DNA from: Salvia splendens
Taxonomy: Eukaryota > Streptophyta > Magnoliopsida > Lamiales > Lamiaceae
Length of the DNA: 64,000 nt
Direction: 5' to 3'
Assembly (NCBI RefSeq): GCF_004379255.2
Contig: NC_056035.1
Span: 39,622,773-39,686,772 of the forward strand
The notes beneath the pieces were generated by a model. The model saw only the letters and a list, made by a program, of their open reading frames with translations. It was not told where the DNA came from and searched no databases. Made by a program: the position numbers and the translations under genes. Positions within the stretch are counted from its first letter, which is position 1; every line of letters starts with the position of its first letter. This document shows, in pieces, positions 35,573 through 48,013 of this stretch.

Positions 35573-36168
35573 TAATTTTAAATACAATAAAAAAGGGTCA
35601 CTTTTTCCTTACCCCATTTTGCGTCACTTTTTCCTTACCCCATTTTGCCAACAATACAAGAAAATACTAGAATGAAGAGGCTTTCCAAGAATCGTACAAC
35701 TGCAAAAGCAAATATTCTATGTGGATGAAAGAAAATTAAACATCACACGTTATCAAATGTAGAAGTGTCCAAACAAAAACGAGTCTCCATCCATTTGGCA
35801 CAAGAATCTTCTCTTCACACTATATAAAAGCCTAATGTCCATTTTCACCATTATTATTTCTTATGGTAAATATTTTAGATTCCAATTTTATTAACTCTTG
35901 TAACTCTATCTTTGCTCCTCCGAACCAATTGCGTTGTTACTGCATGCATACTCCAATTTTATTAACATCTTTGTTGTAGGAGCATATAATAGGAGTATTA
36001 GAGTTGTTCGAGTGCGATTTGCAACTAATTACACATAAACAAAGATTTACTATATGTTAGGGTGGACACACTCTCTAAGGGCGAAGAAGCTTAAGTCCTT
36101 AATAAACGGACGCAAATGTAGACCAATTATTCGAGATTTGAGAATTAATAGGGCTGAAATTAGAGAAA
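35573..36168. other. AT-rich intergenic DNA, nothing recognised
   Basis: A short duplicated phrase (TCACTTTTTCCTTACCCCATTT) occurs twice in tandem at 35,598-35,644. Otherwise no gene or repeat boundary is visible. Confidence 0.45.
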
Positions 36169-36529
36169 GAAATAGAGAAAAATTGTTAAAAAGAAATAAT
36201 TTTAGGAAGAAAATAAAAATGAGGAGCATAAAGTAAAAAAATCAAATCTTATAGTAGTAAAAAAAAAGGAAAAATTTGAAGTGAACTACATATATTATCA
36301 CGACTTTTTGTATGCATAGTTAGCAATAGCATATATACATATTCGACTATGAAATAGAGAAAAAATGTTAAAAGAAATAATTTTAGGAAGAAAATAAAAA
36401 TGAGGAGCATAAAGTAAAAAAACAAATCTTATAGTAGTAAAAAAAAGGAAAAATTTGAAGTGAACTACATATATTATCACGACTTTTTGTATGAATAGTT
36501 AGCAATAGCATATATACATATTCGACTAT
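36169..36529. repeat. Tandem duplication, unit about 181 bp
   Basis: Two adjacent copies (36,169-36,350 and 36,351-36,529) both run from GAAATAGAGAAAAA through TTTTAGGAAG and GACTTTTTGTATG to ATTCGACTAT. Only a few substitutions and small A-tract indels separate them, so the duplication is recent. No coding content. Confidence 0.85.
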
Positions 36530-39421
36530 AAAGAATAGTCTGATTTTTAGTAGGTCTATAATTCTAATTAAAAATGACAGCTATTGATTCGCACAAAATC
36601 AAGACTTGTCATTAGTAGGTCTATAATTATAATTAATATTAGTATTCAATGAAATAGGAGTAGTATAATAAATGGCATAAAATCAAAGTACTATATGTAG
36701 CAATGTTATAATGGATAGTACAAAGCCAAATTAATTGCAAACAAGGGCTAGACACATTAATGTGTTTTTATTTTTCACATAAATTTCCTCATTAATTTTT
36801 CAAGTTTGTACTACGAATTATTAGAGTTCTTTTTGTCCGAACCTAACTATGAAAGTACAAGTTAATTAGAGTGAAAGAATAAGATTTCCAAGAAAACTAC
36901 CTTATTTTTCTGTATTTCGCACCATATATTTCTCATTATTAGTGAGTGTAAATATTGATGAACTTGATGAAGAACAACGTTCCTTTTGTTCTTATTAAAA
37001 TAATGAGAACAACTACTATAATTTTTATTCAATAATAAGAGTATTATAGTTGCACCTTTTCGCATTTTAACTTCCTCACATTTGCGCAATTACATCTTCT
37101 CACATATGCACATTTTCAGAAGAATTAACTTTTATAATTAACATACATGATCACTTTAATTCATGACAAATGTAACTTATTCACAATAATAATAGGAGTA
37201 ACACTTTTATTGACCAATACAGTTGCACATTTTCACATTTGTACCTCACCGAATTCTTGGGTGACAATTTTTATAACCTAATTAATTAAACGTCAAAACA
37301 ACATCATTTGATCATTTCAATGCTTAAATAGATAAACTTAAAAATTAAAATGGGGTATCGATATCATACTTAAACTAAAATAAATCAGGACGTGAACCTA
37401 TTTACACAGTGTGCACAATCCACACTTGGAGGTCTACCTAAAGATTTGAAGAATTAAATAATATTTAGTTTTCCCAAGTATAAAGTTTAATGAGAAATTA
37501 TTAGTGAAAATGAGAAAAAGGGGAAAGAGTACCAAAAGATTAAGTGAAGTCCAAACTAAGACACCACAATAGGATATACTTCTATATAAATAATTAATAC
37601 TCTTGAAAAGTTTGTCACATGAAATCGTTTACTTTGGAATATTATTTAATAAGAAGAGTGTGAAGATATGAAATAGTAAAGGTTACGAGTTGTCAACTAG
37701 ACGGCATTAGGCACGTGATTACGGTCTCTCTTAAGCATGAAATGCAAATTGTGCTAAGCAAAGTCTTTTCAATTAAATAAATGAAATACTAATCTTAACT
37801 TATATAATTTGCAAATTTGCAATCCATATGCTTTGTTGCCATACCCTCATCCTTTTATTTTCATATGATAGTAACTATTAACTACTTTAGACTATTGGAT
37901 CAAAAAGAAAAACCTATCTTTGACTAATTGGTCAACTCATCTACCAAATATGAACATGTGTATTATGTGGTGGAGCTAAGTTTAGGACAGATCGAAACAT
38001 TGTCCTATCATTTTTTTAATAATTATTAGTATATTAACATTGTGTTTTTTAAATTTTAATACTCCATAATTTTGTCTGTCCAAATTTGTTCATGAACACA
38101 AATGACAAACTAAGTAAATTATTGCATGATTAACATTTATTTTTTATATCAAATTTCTTATTCATTGACATAATAAACCTCACTTTCGATGATTCTATGT
38201 TCCATCTTTAAAGCTCTGTGAGGAGTTATTGTGTGATAGGCTGATAGCTCAATGCATTCAGTGATGTCCTCACAATTGAAAAATATTTCAGAATACATTC
38301 AATTTGATAGAATGTGTGGAAATTGAATTTTTTGTGACATAAATAAATAAAATTTTATACAGATTCTGTAACTTTCTATGTCGAAGAGTTGTACCGAAAT
38401 TGTTTTTACATCAACTTGATATACACATGGATACAATGAACATATATTGGAGTTTAAATAAATGCAGATAAGGTATCATTAATACATTATTAAATCAGAA
38501 AATATGGCCTGTTTGGCACAACTCCTAACCATTAAACCAACCAAAAAAATAATAAAATAATAAATCAACCATTATCTTAAGTTATGTACTATATCAGTAT
38601 CGTAGGTAGTGTTTGGCATACACGTTTATTCTATTTCTATTTTTTGTTTATTGTTGGGTGTTTCCGTGTTTGTATTGTTATGGTGATAATATTGCAGTAT
38701 ATCAATTGTAATTTCCAAAATAATTCTTTAAATGTGAATTCTTAAAAATTGAAATACTTCTATTTACTACTACTATTCATATACGAGATATTGCACATTG
38801 AAACATTTTGAAGGTATTGCAATATTGTATTGCACATTCAACACTCAACTGAATACTCATTTTACATGACATGACATTATATGTGCTCTTATATATGAGT
38901 ATTTTAAAACAGATAAACAAAGCACAACCAAGTCGGCTATTGTTTCATGGTGCCATCAGTTTATTGCTCCCAAGTGCACTTTTTCTTCAACCAATAAATT
39001 AAATTTTTTAATAGTACAATTCAGCTATAAAATAAATAACTATTACTGCTATTAATCATTTTCTAAAGAAACACCTCCACTAAGTTAGATCAATATTTTA
39101 TCATAAACTTCCATTCTCTTCAGTAATTATATTCCTTATCACATGAATGTCAAAAATTGAATTTTCAAGAGTAAAATTCAGCAACGAAATAAACGATAAC
39201 TATTAGTATTAAACATTTTTCTAAAAACCACCCCACTAATTCATATCAATATTTATCATAAACTTCCATTTTATTTTAGAATTTTATTACATGAACATAA
39301 AAAATAAGCTTCAGTTTGATAACATTAAATATGCCATTAATTTATGTTAAAAAAAGTCTAATTATAATTAATTATTATTTCATGCACTGTGGTTAAGGAG
39401 TTTTCTTTTCCAACTTTTCCA
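36530..39421. other. AT-rich intergenic DNA, nothing recognised
   Basis: Nearly 2.9 kb without a believable reading frame, RNA gene or complete transposon. A partial repeat is visible at 39,000-39,260: two diverged segments share AAACGATAACTATTA/AAATAACTATTACTG and ATCATAAACTTCCATT. Confidence 0.45.
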
Positions 39422-39760
39422 TCTATACTAATAAAAAGGGACAGTTGGTTGAAAAGACTATAATACCCGTTTTGGAGGGAAAAGTGAGCTGACCGTGTAA
39501 TTATTTTCTTTATTTCTTTTACAAATTTATACTAATTTGAAGGGCAGAAATTATTAAAAAAAATGGGCCACTTAATTGAGTTTGGCTATCAAACCAAACC
39601 TGATGACTAATGAGAGACGAGAGAGAAAGTTGAGAAGCAAAAAAAGAAGAGGAATGAGAATGAGAGTAATGCCACCGCCGGCGGCGCCGCCGGTTAAGAA
39701 TGCCGGTGCACACTAGAGAGAGCCGGCGGGCCATGTTCTTAATTTAAATGGGCATATTTA
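39422..39760. other. Possible Helitron-derived segment with a 16-bp GC palindrome
   Basis: The segment starts TCTATACTAATAAAAAG, like many plant Helitron 5' ends. At 39,678-39,693 it has the perfect palindrome CCGGCGGCGCCGCCGG, followed 22-23 bases later by CTAG, a CTRR-type Helitron terminus. The spacing from palindrome to CTAG is longer than usual, and a second GC-rich stretch (GCCGGCGGGCC) follows. The palindrome is certain; the Helitron reading is tentative. Confidence 0.35.
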
Positions 39761-41384
39761 ACTTTAAATTAAAGATGTTTCTAAATCTTAATTGCCCCAA
39801 AAAAATGTTATCTTGAAGTGAATAATCTATTCAATGATCACACATGATATATTTTACTTTAAATTGAACATGTTTTTAATTTTTCAATTTTGACATATAA
39901 ATTTTTATTTATAATTTATTATTAATTATTTTACAATACATGTTATATAAGATTCATTTTATCTTAAAAGATTATTATTATTATTATTATTTATTTATTT
40001 TGTATAATTATTTATTTAATATATGTTTATATATAATTATTAATTTAATACAATTGTTCAGTGATCTCTCTATTTATTTTCCAAGTTGTGTTTAATTGTT
40101 TGGAAAATTATTGAAAAAAAATTATTGAGAGAATTATATTTCTATTTTTTTGTTATTATTTGTAATGTTTTTAATTGTTTATCTATTTTTAACTATAAAC
40201 ATCATTATATTATCTTTGTTCTCTATTTTTTAAAATTTTAATTCACTTATTTTAAAATCGATCTTCATTATTTAAAAATCTTATAAGTAGTACATAGCAC
40301 AGGAGATAATAATAGTTTCTACAAAACCAACAAGGAAAAAAATAGCTCTCTCTCTCCATCTTTGCTATGGCCGCCTGAACTTCCCTCTCTATCTTCCCCA
40401 ACCCCTAAAGCCCACAAATCACACGCAGCACGAGATTTGATGATTCCCCTTTTGCCCTCTTTTATTGTTCCCGCATCATAAATTAGACGTTAATGATACA
40501 GGTGTTTTCAATTTCTTCAATTTTTGGTAACCATTTTTCTTTTCTCCTGTTGATTTTTGCTGTTATTATTGTTTCCTTTTATTTTTTTTACCGCCTTTGG
40601 AAATTCTTAGCATTCTACTTGGGTTGATTTTGATCCTTTTCTCCCTCTTTCTATTTTGATCAAGTTCAGTTTAAAAGGGAGGCATAAGCTCAAATCTCGT
40701 GGAATCCGGCTTTGTTGGTGCGCTCGAGGGGAAAAAAGTTGTGATTTTGTTCGTGAATTCGGGGAATCACTTGGAAGGTTGTAGTAATTTCTGGAGCTTT
40801 AAAGGTGTTTGTATCCATATATCAGGTGATTATCGGCGAATTTAGGGTTTTTGATTTCAATTTTTGTTTTTCAGTTTCATGTTCTTGTCAGATTGCTGCA
40901 CGCGGCTGATAGATACGCGTGAATTCTGTTTCTTTATCCCATGACCTTTTTCCCCCTTTTACTGTTTTCTCTTTTCTTTTTCTTTTTTATTCATCGAGGT
41001 GGTTCAGCTTGGTTTACTATTATTCTTCATTTGATTTTCTAGCTGAGAAAGTGTATCAAGTAATAAGAGGTGAAGTGGTGAATAGAGCTATCTTTCTGTG
41101 AAATTGGATGGTTGTAAAGTGTAATCATACTAAATTTACAAGTGAGGAAAAAAAGAAATGAAGGGAAACCATTTGGGATTGCTAATAAGAAGAAAGATGA
41201 TTTCTATTAGTTCTCTTATGCTTTCTATTCCTATTTTATTTGATACTTGTTGTTAACGAAAGCAACCTTTCTCTAGAAGATTTGAAATTTCGTTTGAGTA
41301 ATCGTTGTTTAGTTGCCTTCATACAAGAAAAGGGCTGAATGAATTTTCTGAATTTGTTTGCAGGTAAAGGGTTTTGATAGAGAC
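39761..41384 (+). promoter_or_regulatory. Upstream and 5' untranslated region of the DENN gene
   Basis: From about 40,320 the composition changes from AT-rich to CT-rich (CTCTCTCTCTCCATC), typical of plant transcript leaders. An acceptor TTTGCAG at 41,357-41,363 precedes AAAGGG-type leader and the ATG, so the leader is likely spliced; the donor is uncertain. A four-codon upstream frame, ATGGCCGCCTGA, lies at 40,366-40,377 and could dampen translation if transcribed. The transcription start cannot be fixed by eye. 39,761-40,300 holds only AT-rich DNA. Confidence 0.5.
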
Positions 41385-44300
41385 ATGGAGAGAGCTGAAG
41401 AATCAGGTAGTCCTAGTTGGAGCTCGTCGTTCTATATGCCTACAAGCGAGGATGTTGCTAGAGCTGTTGCAGCAGCAGCTGCAGCTGTTCGTTCTCCTCG
41501 ACCGTCTGTGGTGTATTCGTCGAAAGAGGAGAATGGCGGCCAGCTTAAGAAGCTTCAGCATCAGGTCTCGAGAATGTTGAAAGGTCTATCCACTCCCCCA
41601 GAAGTTAAAAGCAGTTTATACAACCCAGAAATACTGACAAGTCAGAAGCGTCAGTGGGCTAACTTTCAATTACAAATGCTGGTGAGCTTTCTTCTCATTA
41701 ATTACTAATTCGTTAGTTTGCTCGATTATCTATAGTTCCCCTACCCAAAGGGCTAGACGGCGCTGTTATGGACTTCATGGTGTATGTGGAGAAATTTGTT
41801 ACTTGCTTGTAGTTTTCGTGTATCATTGGGTCATTAAAGCTTGCAGGATCACAAAGTAAGGAAGGAGCCATCAAAGCTTTTTGAGAGCATGGTGGTTGTT
41901 GGACTTCCTCCTAGTTCTGATGTTCAAGCACTCCAAAATCTGTACTTGGCTAGAAAATTTGAAGGTCCAGGGAAATTGCGAAGTGCACTTGGTAGTCAGA
42001 ATCAGTGCCGTATAGAACCTAACCTTGAGCCGCAGGTATTGATTATGGTTTTTTTGTTTAGTCATAATTTTGTGTCTTTATGTAATATGTGAGATATTTA
42101 CGATTATTAATGCAATAAATCTCTTCCTGCGAATATCAGGTCTTGTTTGTTTATCCTCCAGAAAAGCAACTACCGTTAAAGTACAAGGATCTCCTTTCTT
42201 TCTGCTTTCCAAACGGGGTAGAGGTAGGGTGAATTATAGCTCTTTTTAGCCTCTCATTAGTCTTTATCCTTGGTGATTTGTGTGTATATCTTTTCTGGAA
42301 ACTTGAGTTGTACAGAAATTTTATGACACAGAGATAATTACACCTCTCGGAATTTCCCTCTCTTTTCTTCAGAGTCTAGCCTGACGCCAATCTGTCCCTA
42401 TACTAAAATAAAAATTGAATCTTTGTTACAGGTGAATGCTGTTGAGAGAACGCCATCAATGAGTGAATTGAATGAGATACTTCTGGGACAGGTATTCTTC
42501 GTGCTTGATTTATGCATATCCAGTCAGAGCAAGTTGTGATAAAATAATAAATTGTCAAATTTTGTTAGAAGATTATTAAAGTACCAACTGTTTTAAAAAG
42601 TTAATTAGGCTTTATATTGAATTATGAACTTCTGATCATTTTATAAAAGTATATTCAAGTCATCATTGTAGAAGATGGTAGTTTTAGAAGTGGTGATTCA
42701 GTTTGCTGTGGGAAGTCTTATCAAATGCGTCTTCCACAATAGCCTTTTGGTTTTGTCCTCCCAACTTTTATTTTTATGTTCTTCCATTTTATTAAGGAGT
42801 GGTTGGAGAAGAGGTGGATGGGAGATATTTTAGACTGTATATATATATATATTTCCATGGGCTCCCTCACCGATCCCACCCCGAAAAAATGAAGAAAAAA
42901 AATCTGAAGTAACTCTTTCTGCGGAACCTTTTCTGTTGTAGCTTTCTCTTGATGCTTTTTATTGACCCAAATATCATAGAGCATGAGTCTCCCATATTAT
43001 GATTTCATTTTTTTGTCTTGCCGACTGTCTCCTGAATAGCTCTGGTACTCTACTTACAGGAGCATCTCAAACAGAGTGATTTGTCATTTGTCTTCCGGCT
43101 GCAGGTACATTGAAAAATATTTTATTGCTATTGCTTTCTGAAGTTTGTTAAGTAATTTAAGATATCTTCTCACATTTTTGGAGTTACTTTCTTAGTCTTA
43201 GCCCAACGAAGCCCTTGTTGTATCATTGTATGGATCAGTGAGTTTGCCTTCCTGCTGAGGATTATCCATTTATATGGCTATTTTATTCGTAAAACATGAG
43301 CATCTTTGACCTATTTCCACTAGGGGATTATTTTAGCACGTTGTGAACTTTATTCCTCTTTTATTCTATTGTTCAAAATGCGAATCAATATGTTGAGCAA
43401 CGTTTTCTTCTCTACCATTCGTCACAAAAATGCGGTGTACCCTGTTTTTTATGCTACCTGATTTTTACTAGACGTTCATTTTTTTTCTGCATTCAGGTTG
43501 CTGATTCTTCAACTCTTTATGGTTGCTGTGTTTTGGTTGAAGAAATGATACAAAAGCCGTCCGGGTTGATCTCTACTGTTTCTGATGGGCAACCTGCCTG
43601 TTCAAGTCGGAGCCGCTATATTTTGATGACACGTCGTTGTTACTGCATTCTTTCCAGGCTTCCATTTTTCGAGCTACATTTTGGCGTGTTAAATAGGTTG
43701 CTGAATACGTTCTCTAGTGCACTATTTCATAGTAATTCTTGTTAGAACCTACCTATATTGATAATCCAATACCGACTTTTATATTTTAACATCTTTACAC
43801 ATAATGCCGCAGTTTCTTACACTTTACTTTTGTGCTTTAGCATCTTTACGGAAGAGAGGTTGGAGCGATTGACGAAGCAGATAAATGGTTTGGATTTAGA
43901 CTCACCTGTGGGCTGCGATATGGTTGAAACATTAGAAGAGAGAGCTGAAAGTTTACCGCTGACTGATGGAGCACCCAACACACATGATGGGGCAGTTGAT
44001 TCTTCGGAGTCGAGTACAAACGACTCTATCTCAGGAAGCCCAATTAACAATATATCTCAGTTTGAACTTCATAATGGCAGTGATGTCCCTCTTGATCCTG
44101 AAATAGAAAAACTAGCTTCTTGGGAAGAGCCGGCAGCTGAAGTTGATTCACCTATTACTGACAATCTCAGTGCAAAGCAGTCATTTGAAAGGCGATTACC
44201 AAATTCTGTATTACCATTCATCCGGTACCAACAATGTGAAAGTTCCGAGTCATCCCCCAGGTATATATATATATATATACATATATATTTTTTCTTTTGT

Positions 44301-47171
44301 TGCAAATATTTGCATATAAAACCTCATCATTTGAAGATGCTTATGTTTCTTTCTAGTGGTGAAGAATATGATATGATCACACTATGCTTGAATTATAGTT
44401 TTAGCCCCATCATTGATTTATACTTTGCATCTGGATGTTAAGAAAGGTTTTGTAATCGGTTGCTGCAGTTTTCGAGCATCACCATGTGAAGATAGGGATT
44501 TTAGATGTGATTATGAAGAGGCAGATGCAGAAGAAGCATGTTCATCTGGTCGAGATATCTTCAGTGAACAAAGTGATATCCTTGAGTGGGCAAAGGTTAA
44601 GATCAGAAGTGGCTTTCGATTTCTGCCGCATGATTTATAATTTTGCATGCCTCCTGAAGTGTTTTCTTTCCATTCACGCACTTTTTTTCAGGCAAACAAC
44701 CACGGATCCTTGCAAATAATTTGTGAATATTACCAATTATCTTACCCCGCACGTGGTTCAACAATCATGTTCAACCCTCTGGGTCACCTTCATCCTCTAG
44801 AATATCATAGACCCGACGAATCAGTTCTACCCATTGCAGGTTCAAAAATCGATCTGAGATCTTGCAATACAAGTTTGGCGTTTTCTGAGGTATGCTTGGG
44901 CGGCCTTATTGCATAATTTACTACGCTAACTCTCCTAGAAAGAGCCTCAAATTTTAATATTTGTCAATTTTGACTGAAGACTTCAAGGGGTTATTCCCCT
45001 GTTAATGAATAAATTATGTTTCGCTTTATTGTTTGGAATGTTATATTTACTATTATACACTCTTCTGTTTAGGCCCACAGCGCGCTCGTTGTGGAAGAGG
45101 AGGCAGCTGCTTTATCAGTGTGGGCTATCGCTTGCTTATGTGGTACCCTAAGACTGGAGCATGTAAGTCCACATTGATATATGTGTTTTCACGTCCCTCT
45201 ATACTGATTTAATCTACTTGTAGAATTAATTATCTGTCGTCTTTTATAGGTGTTGACATTATTTGCAGGAGCCCTACTGGAGAAGCAGATTGTCATTGTC
45301 TGTTCAAATTTGGTATGTCTGTAGTCGTATACTGAAATTGTGTTGTGATAAGCTTAATCTCTGGAAAACATGCTCCGTCATTTTCCTAGTCCTCATTTTC
45401 TCGACATGCCTATGTTTCTAACTTATTTTTTTTTTGTGTTATCCAATTTATACTCGAAATCAAGTTTGGTTAACTCAATTGCTTGCTTGTGCAGGGTATT
45501 TTGTCTGCTTTAGTTCTATCAATTATCCCCCTGATTCGGCCTTATCAGTGGCAGAGCTTGTTAATGCCGGTAATTTCCTGTTTCCTTCTTGGGATTATTT
45601 ATCATAACATCGCTTATTTCATGGATACGTTTACTAACAAAATGATCTTCAGGTACTTCCAAATGACATGCTGGACTTTCTGGATGCACCTGTCCCATAC
45701 ATAGTGAGTTTTTTGTATCCTTACTTAATGTTTTACTATTATTTTACATCCGAATTGAATCTCAGGTGATTTTCTCAATAGTGACACTTACGGTGAATTT
45801 ATTTGTCAGTGGCTAATGCTCTTCATTTTGTTTTACTTAGAGAAAAATTATTTTTCTTTTGAAAATATTTACATTATGTTTTTTCGAGCAGGTAGGTGTA
45901 AAGAATAAAACAGAGCTGCAGGCAAAGTTAACTAATGTTATTGTGGTCGATGCAAATAAAAACCAGGTACAACTTATTGTCGTTCAAGACTGATCAGTCG
46001 AGAAGGGATTCCGTGTTTGCAATCTAATGCCTCTGATTATCGAATATCGATTGTGAAATGTATCCAATCTAGTAAACCAACTTTATCACCCGATGCCCAG
46101 TGATCCAGCTACTTGCTTGATTAAATTTCATGCACGAATGCATTGAAAGGTTAATCTTGCGCCATATGATTTCTCCTTTTTAACCTCCTTCCATCTATTT
46201 ACCCTCTATAATCAGTTCTACAAATTATGACCAAGAAATTTTACGCTTAGAACCACACGCTTTTTGAAGCTATAATTTCCCTCAATGCTGCATATTCTAT
46301 TTTAACATCGCTGCATTTATTGCTTTGAGATGTTCTCACTCCAAAATTTCTATTTATACTTGATCATGTACTTTCTTACGATGTACTTTTTTACCTTCGT
46401 TTCTCGATAGGTGAAATCACCGTCACTACCACAGCTACCTCAACAGAGAGAACTGCACTCACTCCTCAGTCCTTTTCATGAGAAACTGGTCGGAGAAAGT
46501 TACTTAGGGAAGAAAAGGCCAATCTACGAATGCACTGATGTGCAGGTGGTGATTTAAACGCCCCTTCATTGTCATTTGCCAACTTCTTAATTCATTTGTA
46601 TTATTTGGGCATAGATAGTCTGTGACATTAGTGGCAGATTTTGCAACTATTGATTGAAGAGCTTCCTATTAATTTTTTTTACTTCTCTGACAAATGCAGA
46701 AAGAAGCTGCCAAAGGCTTTCTGTATGTGCTGCGGTCTTACTTGGACTCTCTCTGTTCTAACCTTCGTTCTCACACAATCACTAATGTCCAATCAAACGA
46801 CGATAAGGTCTGTTTTTATTGTTATCCTAATCTATGTGGTGTCGTATTCCGAACATTGATTTTTTCCAATGTTGATTTTGGTCTCTAATTTCCAAAAGAG
46901 TTGTGCTATATAATATCTGTTATGTTCTTATTACTGATCAGGTATCTCTGCTGTTAAAAGAGAGTTTCATCGAGTCATTCCCCAGTCGGAATCGCCCTTT
47001 CATGAAGGTGCGTAAAATCTCTACTTGAAGTGCATCATTTTTATTTCGATACGTGTTCATGTCATCACATCTCGATTTAATCTTCCTGTGTTGGACAAAC
47101 AGCTCTTCTTGGATACGCAGCTCTTCTCTGTACATACGGATTTTATACTCTCTTTCTTCCAGAAGGAATAG
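41385..47171 (+). CDS. DENN-domain protein, predicted Rab GEF (18 exons, 783 aa)
   Basis: Exons: 41385-41681, 41847-42035, 42140-42223, 42432-42491, 43060-43104, 43497-43696, 43841-44260, 44469-44595, 44692-44889, 45073-45162, 45250-45312, 45495-45569, 45653-45703, 45892-45966, 46411-46545, 46700-46807, 46942-47007, 47103-47171. All introns have GT-AG ends and the frame stays open for 2352 bases. The protein has an alanine-rich N-terminus, then uDENN (about 163-310: VLFVYPP, LSFVFRLQVAD, RSRYILMTRRCYC, FFELHFGVLNSIF). An acidic Ser-rich linker (about 310-475), cDENN (about 500-640: LHPLEYHRPDE, LTLFAGALLEKQIVIV, RPYQWQSLLMPVLP, LDAPVPYIVGV) and dDENN (about 690-780) follow. DENN proteins exchange GDP on Rab GTPases in membrane traffic. 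The closest plant type appears to be the AEX-3/DENN family rather than the WD-repeat SCD1 type, as no WD repeats follow. No defect seen. Confidence 0.92.
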
Positions 47172-47472
47172 TGTAAAGGTAAGCCGCCCTCAGTGCTGGC
47201 TGGCAACCCGATGGATGGATCGGGACACAATTCTTGCAACGCATACCAAAATCTACAGTTTCCTCCAATTTATCTCATAAATTTTGTCTCTCATATAGAA
47301 GAAGATGATGACTTATTTAACTGATACTAAAATTTAGGTTAGAGAGAACTGTTATGTATGTGCCTTAGATATGCAATAGATTTTAAGACATCATGTATTT
47401 TATTAGTGGAGTTTTGAGCCATTTTTCGACCTCTTCTATGTACAACATTATTCTCCAACGAGACGTACTTTG
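47172..47472 (+). other. Probable 3' untranslated region of the DENN gene
   Basis: AT-rich sequence directly after the stop, with no other feature. The end of the transcript is not identifiable; A-rich signals near 47,320-47,400 are possible. Confidence 0.4.
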
Positions 47473-47852
47473 GGTGATAATATGAACTGACAAAAATAAT
47501 TATAGATTAATCGAATAATTTCGAGCTATTGTGTTTTCCTTCAAATAATTTTGTTCGGCCGGATTTTCAGGCCAAATTGTCCCTTCAGACTGGTTCGGTT
47601 GGAACCAGTCTGTCGAGTTGGATCATGTCATTTTTGGCCTGAACCAGTCTTTGAGTGATAACATGAACTGACAAAAATAATTGTCTTTGAGTGATAATAT
47701 GAACTTACAAAAATAATTATAGATTAATTGAATAATTTCGAGCTATTGTGTTTTCCTTCAAATAATTTTGTTCGGCCGGATTTTCAGGCCAAATTGTCCC
47801 TTCAGACTGGTTCGGCTGGAACCAGTCTGTCGAGTTGGATCATGTCATTTTT
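47473..47852. repeat. Direct duplication, about 160 bp, offset 217 bp
   Basis: Copies at 47,473-47,634 and 47,689-47,852 share GATTAATYGAATAATTTCG, TTCGGCCGGATTTTCAGG and GGAACCAGTCTGTCGAG. They differ at only a few positions. Each copy holds a short inverted pair, ACTGGTTCGG...CCAGT. The segment between repeats GTCTTTGAGTGATAA, suggesting slippage or repair-based duplication. Confidence 0.8.
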
Positions 47853-48013
47853 GATAGCTCTATACGGAAACTATGAAAACTTTACCGACAGATGGACTTC
47901 AGCCGTGAAAAAATTGCAATGGTGCAAATCTGCCGGAATCTAATTTACCGGCAGATTTTTGGTGTTTACCGGCGGATTCGTCAGTGGATAAAACGTGCTT
48001 TTTTTTGGTAGTG
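47853..48013. mobile_element. CACTA (En/Spm) transposon end remnant
   Basis: Three spaced sub-terminal motifs (TTTACCGACAGATGG, TTTACCGGCAGATTT, TTTACCGGCGGATTC) are followed by TTTTTTTTGGTAGTG. Read inverted, the terminus is CACTACCAAAAAAAA, the classic plant CACTA end. No opposite end is found nearby, so it is a truncated element, about 0.7-0.8 kb beyond the DENN gene stop. Confidence 0.65.
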
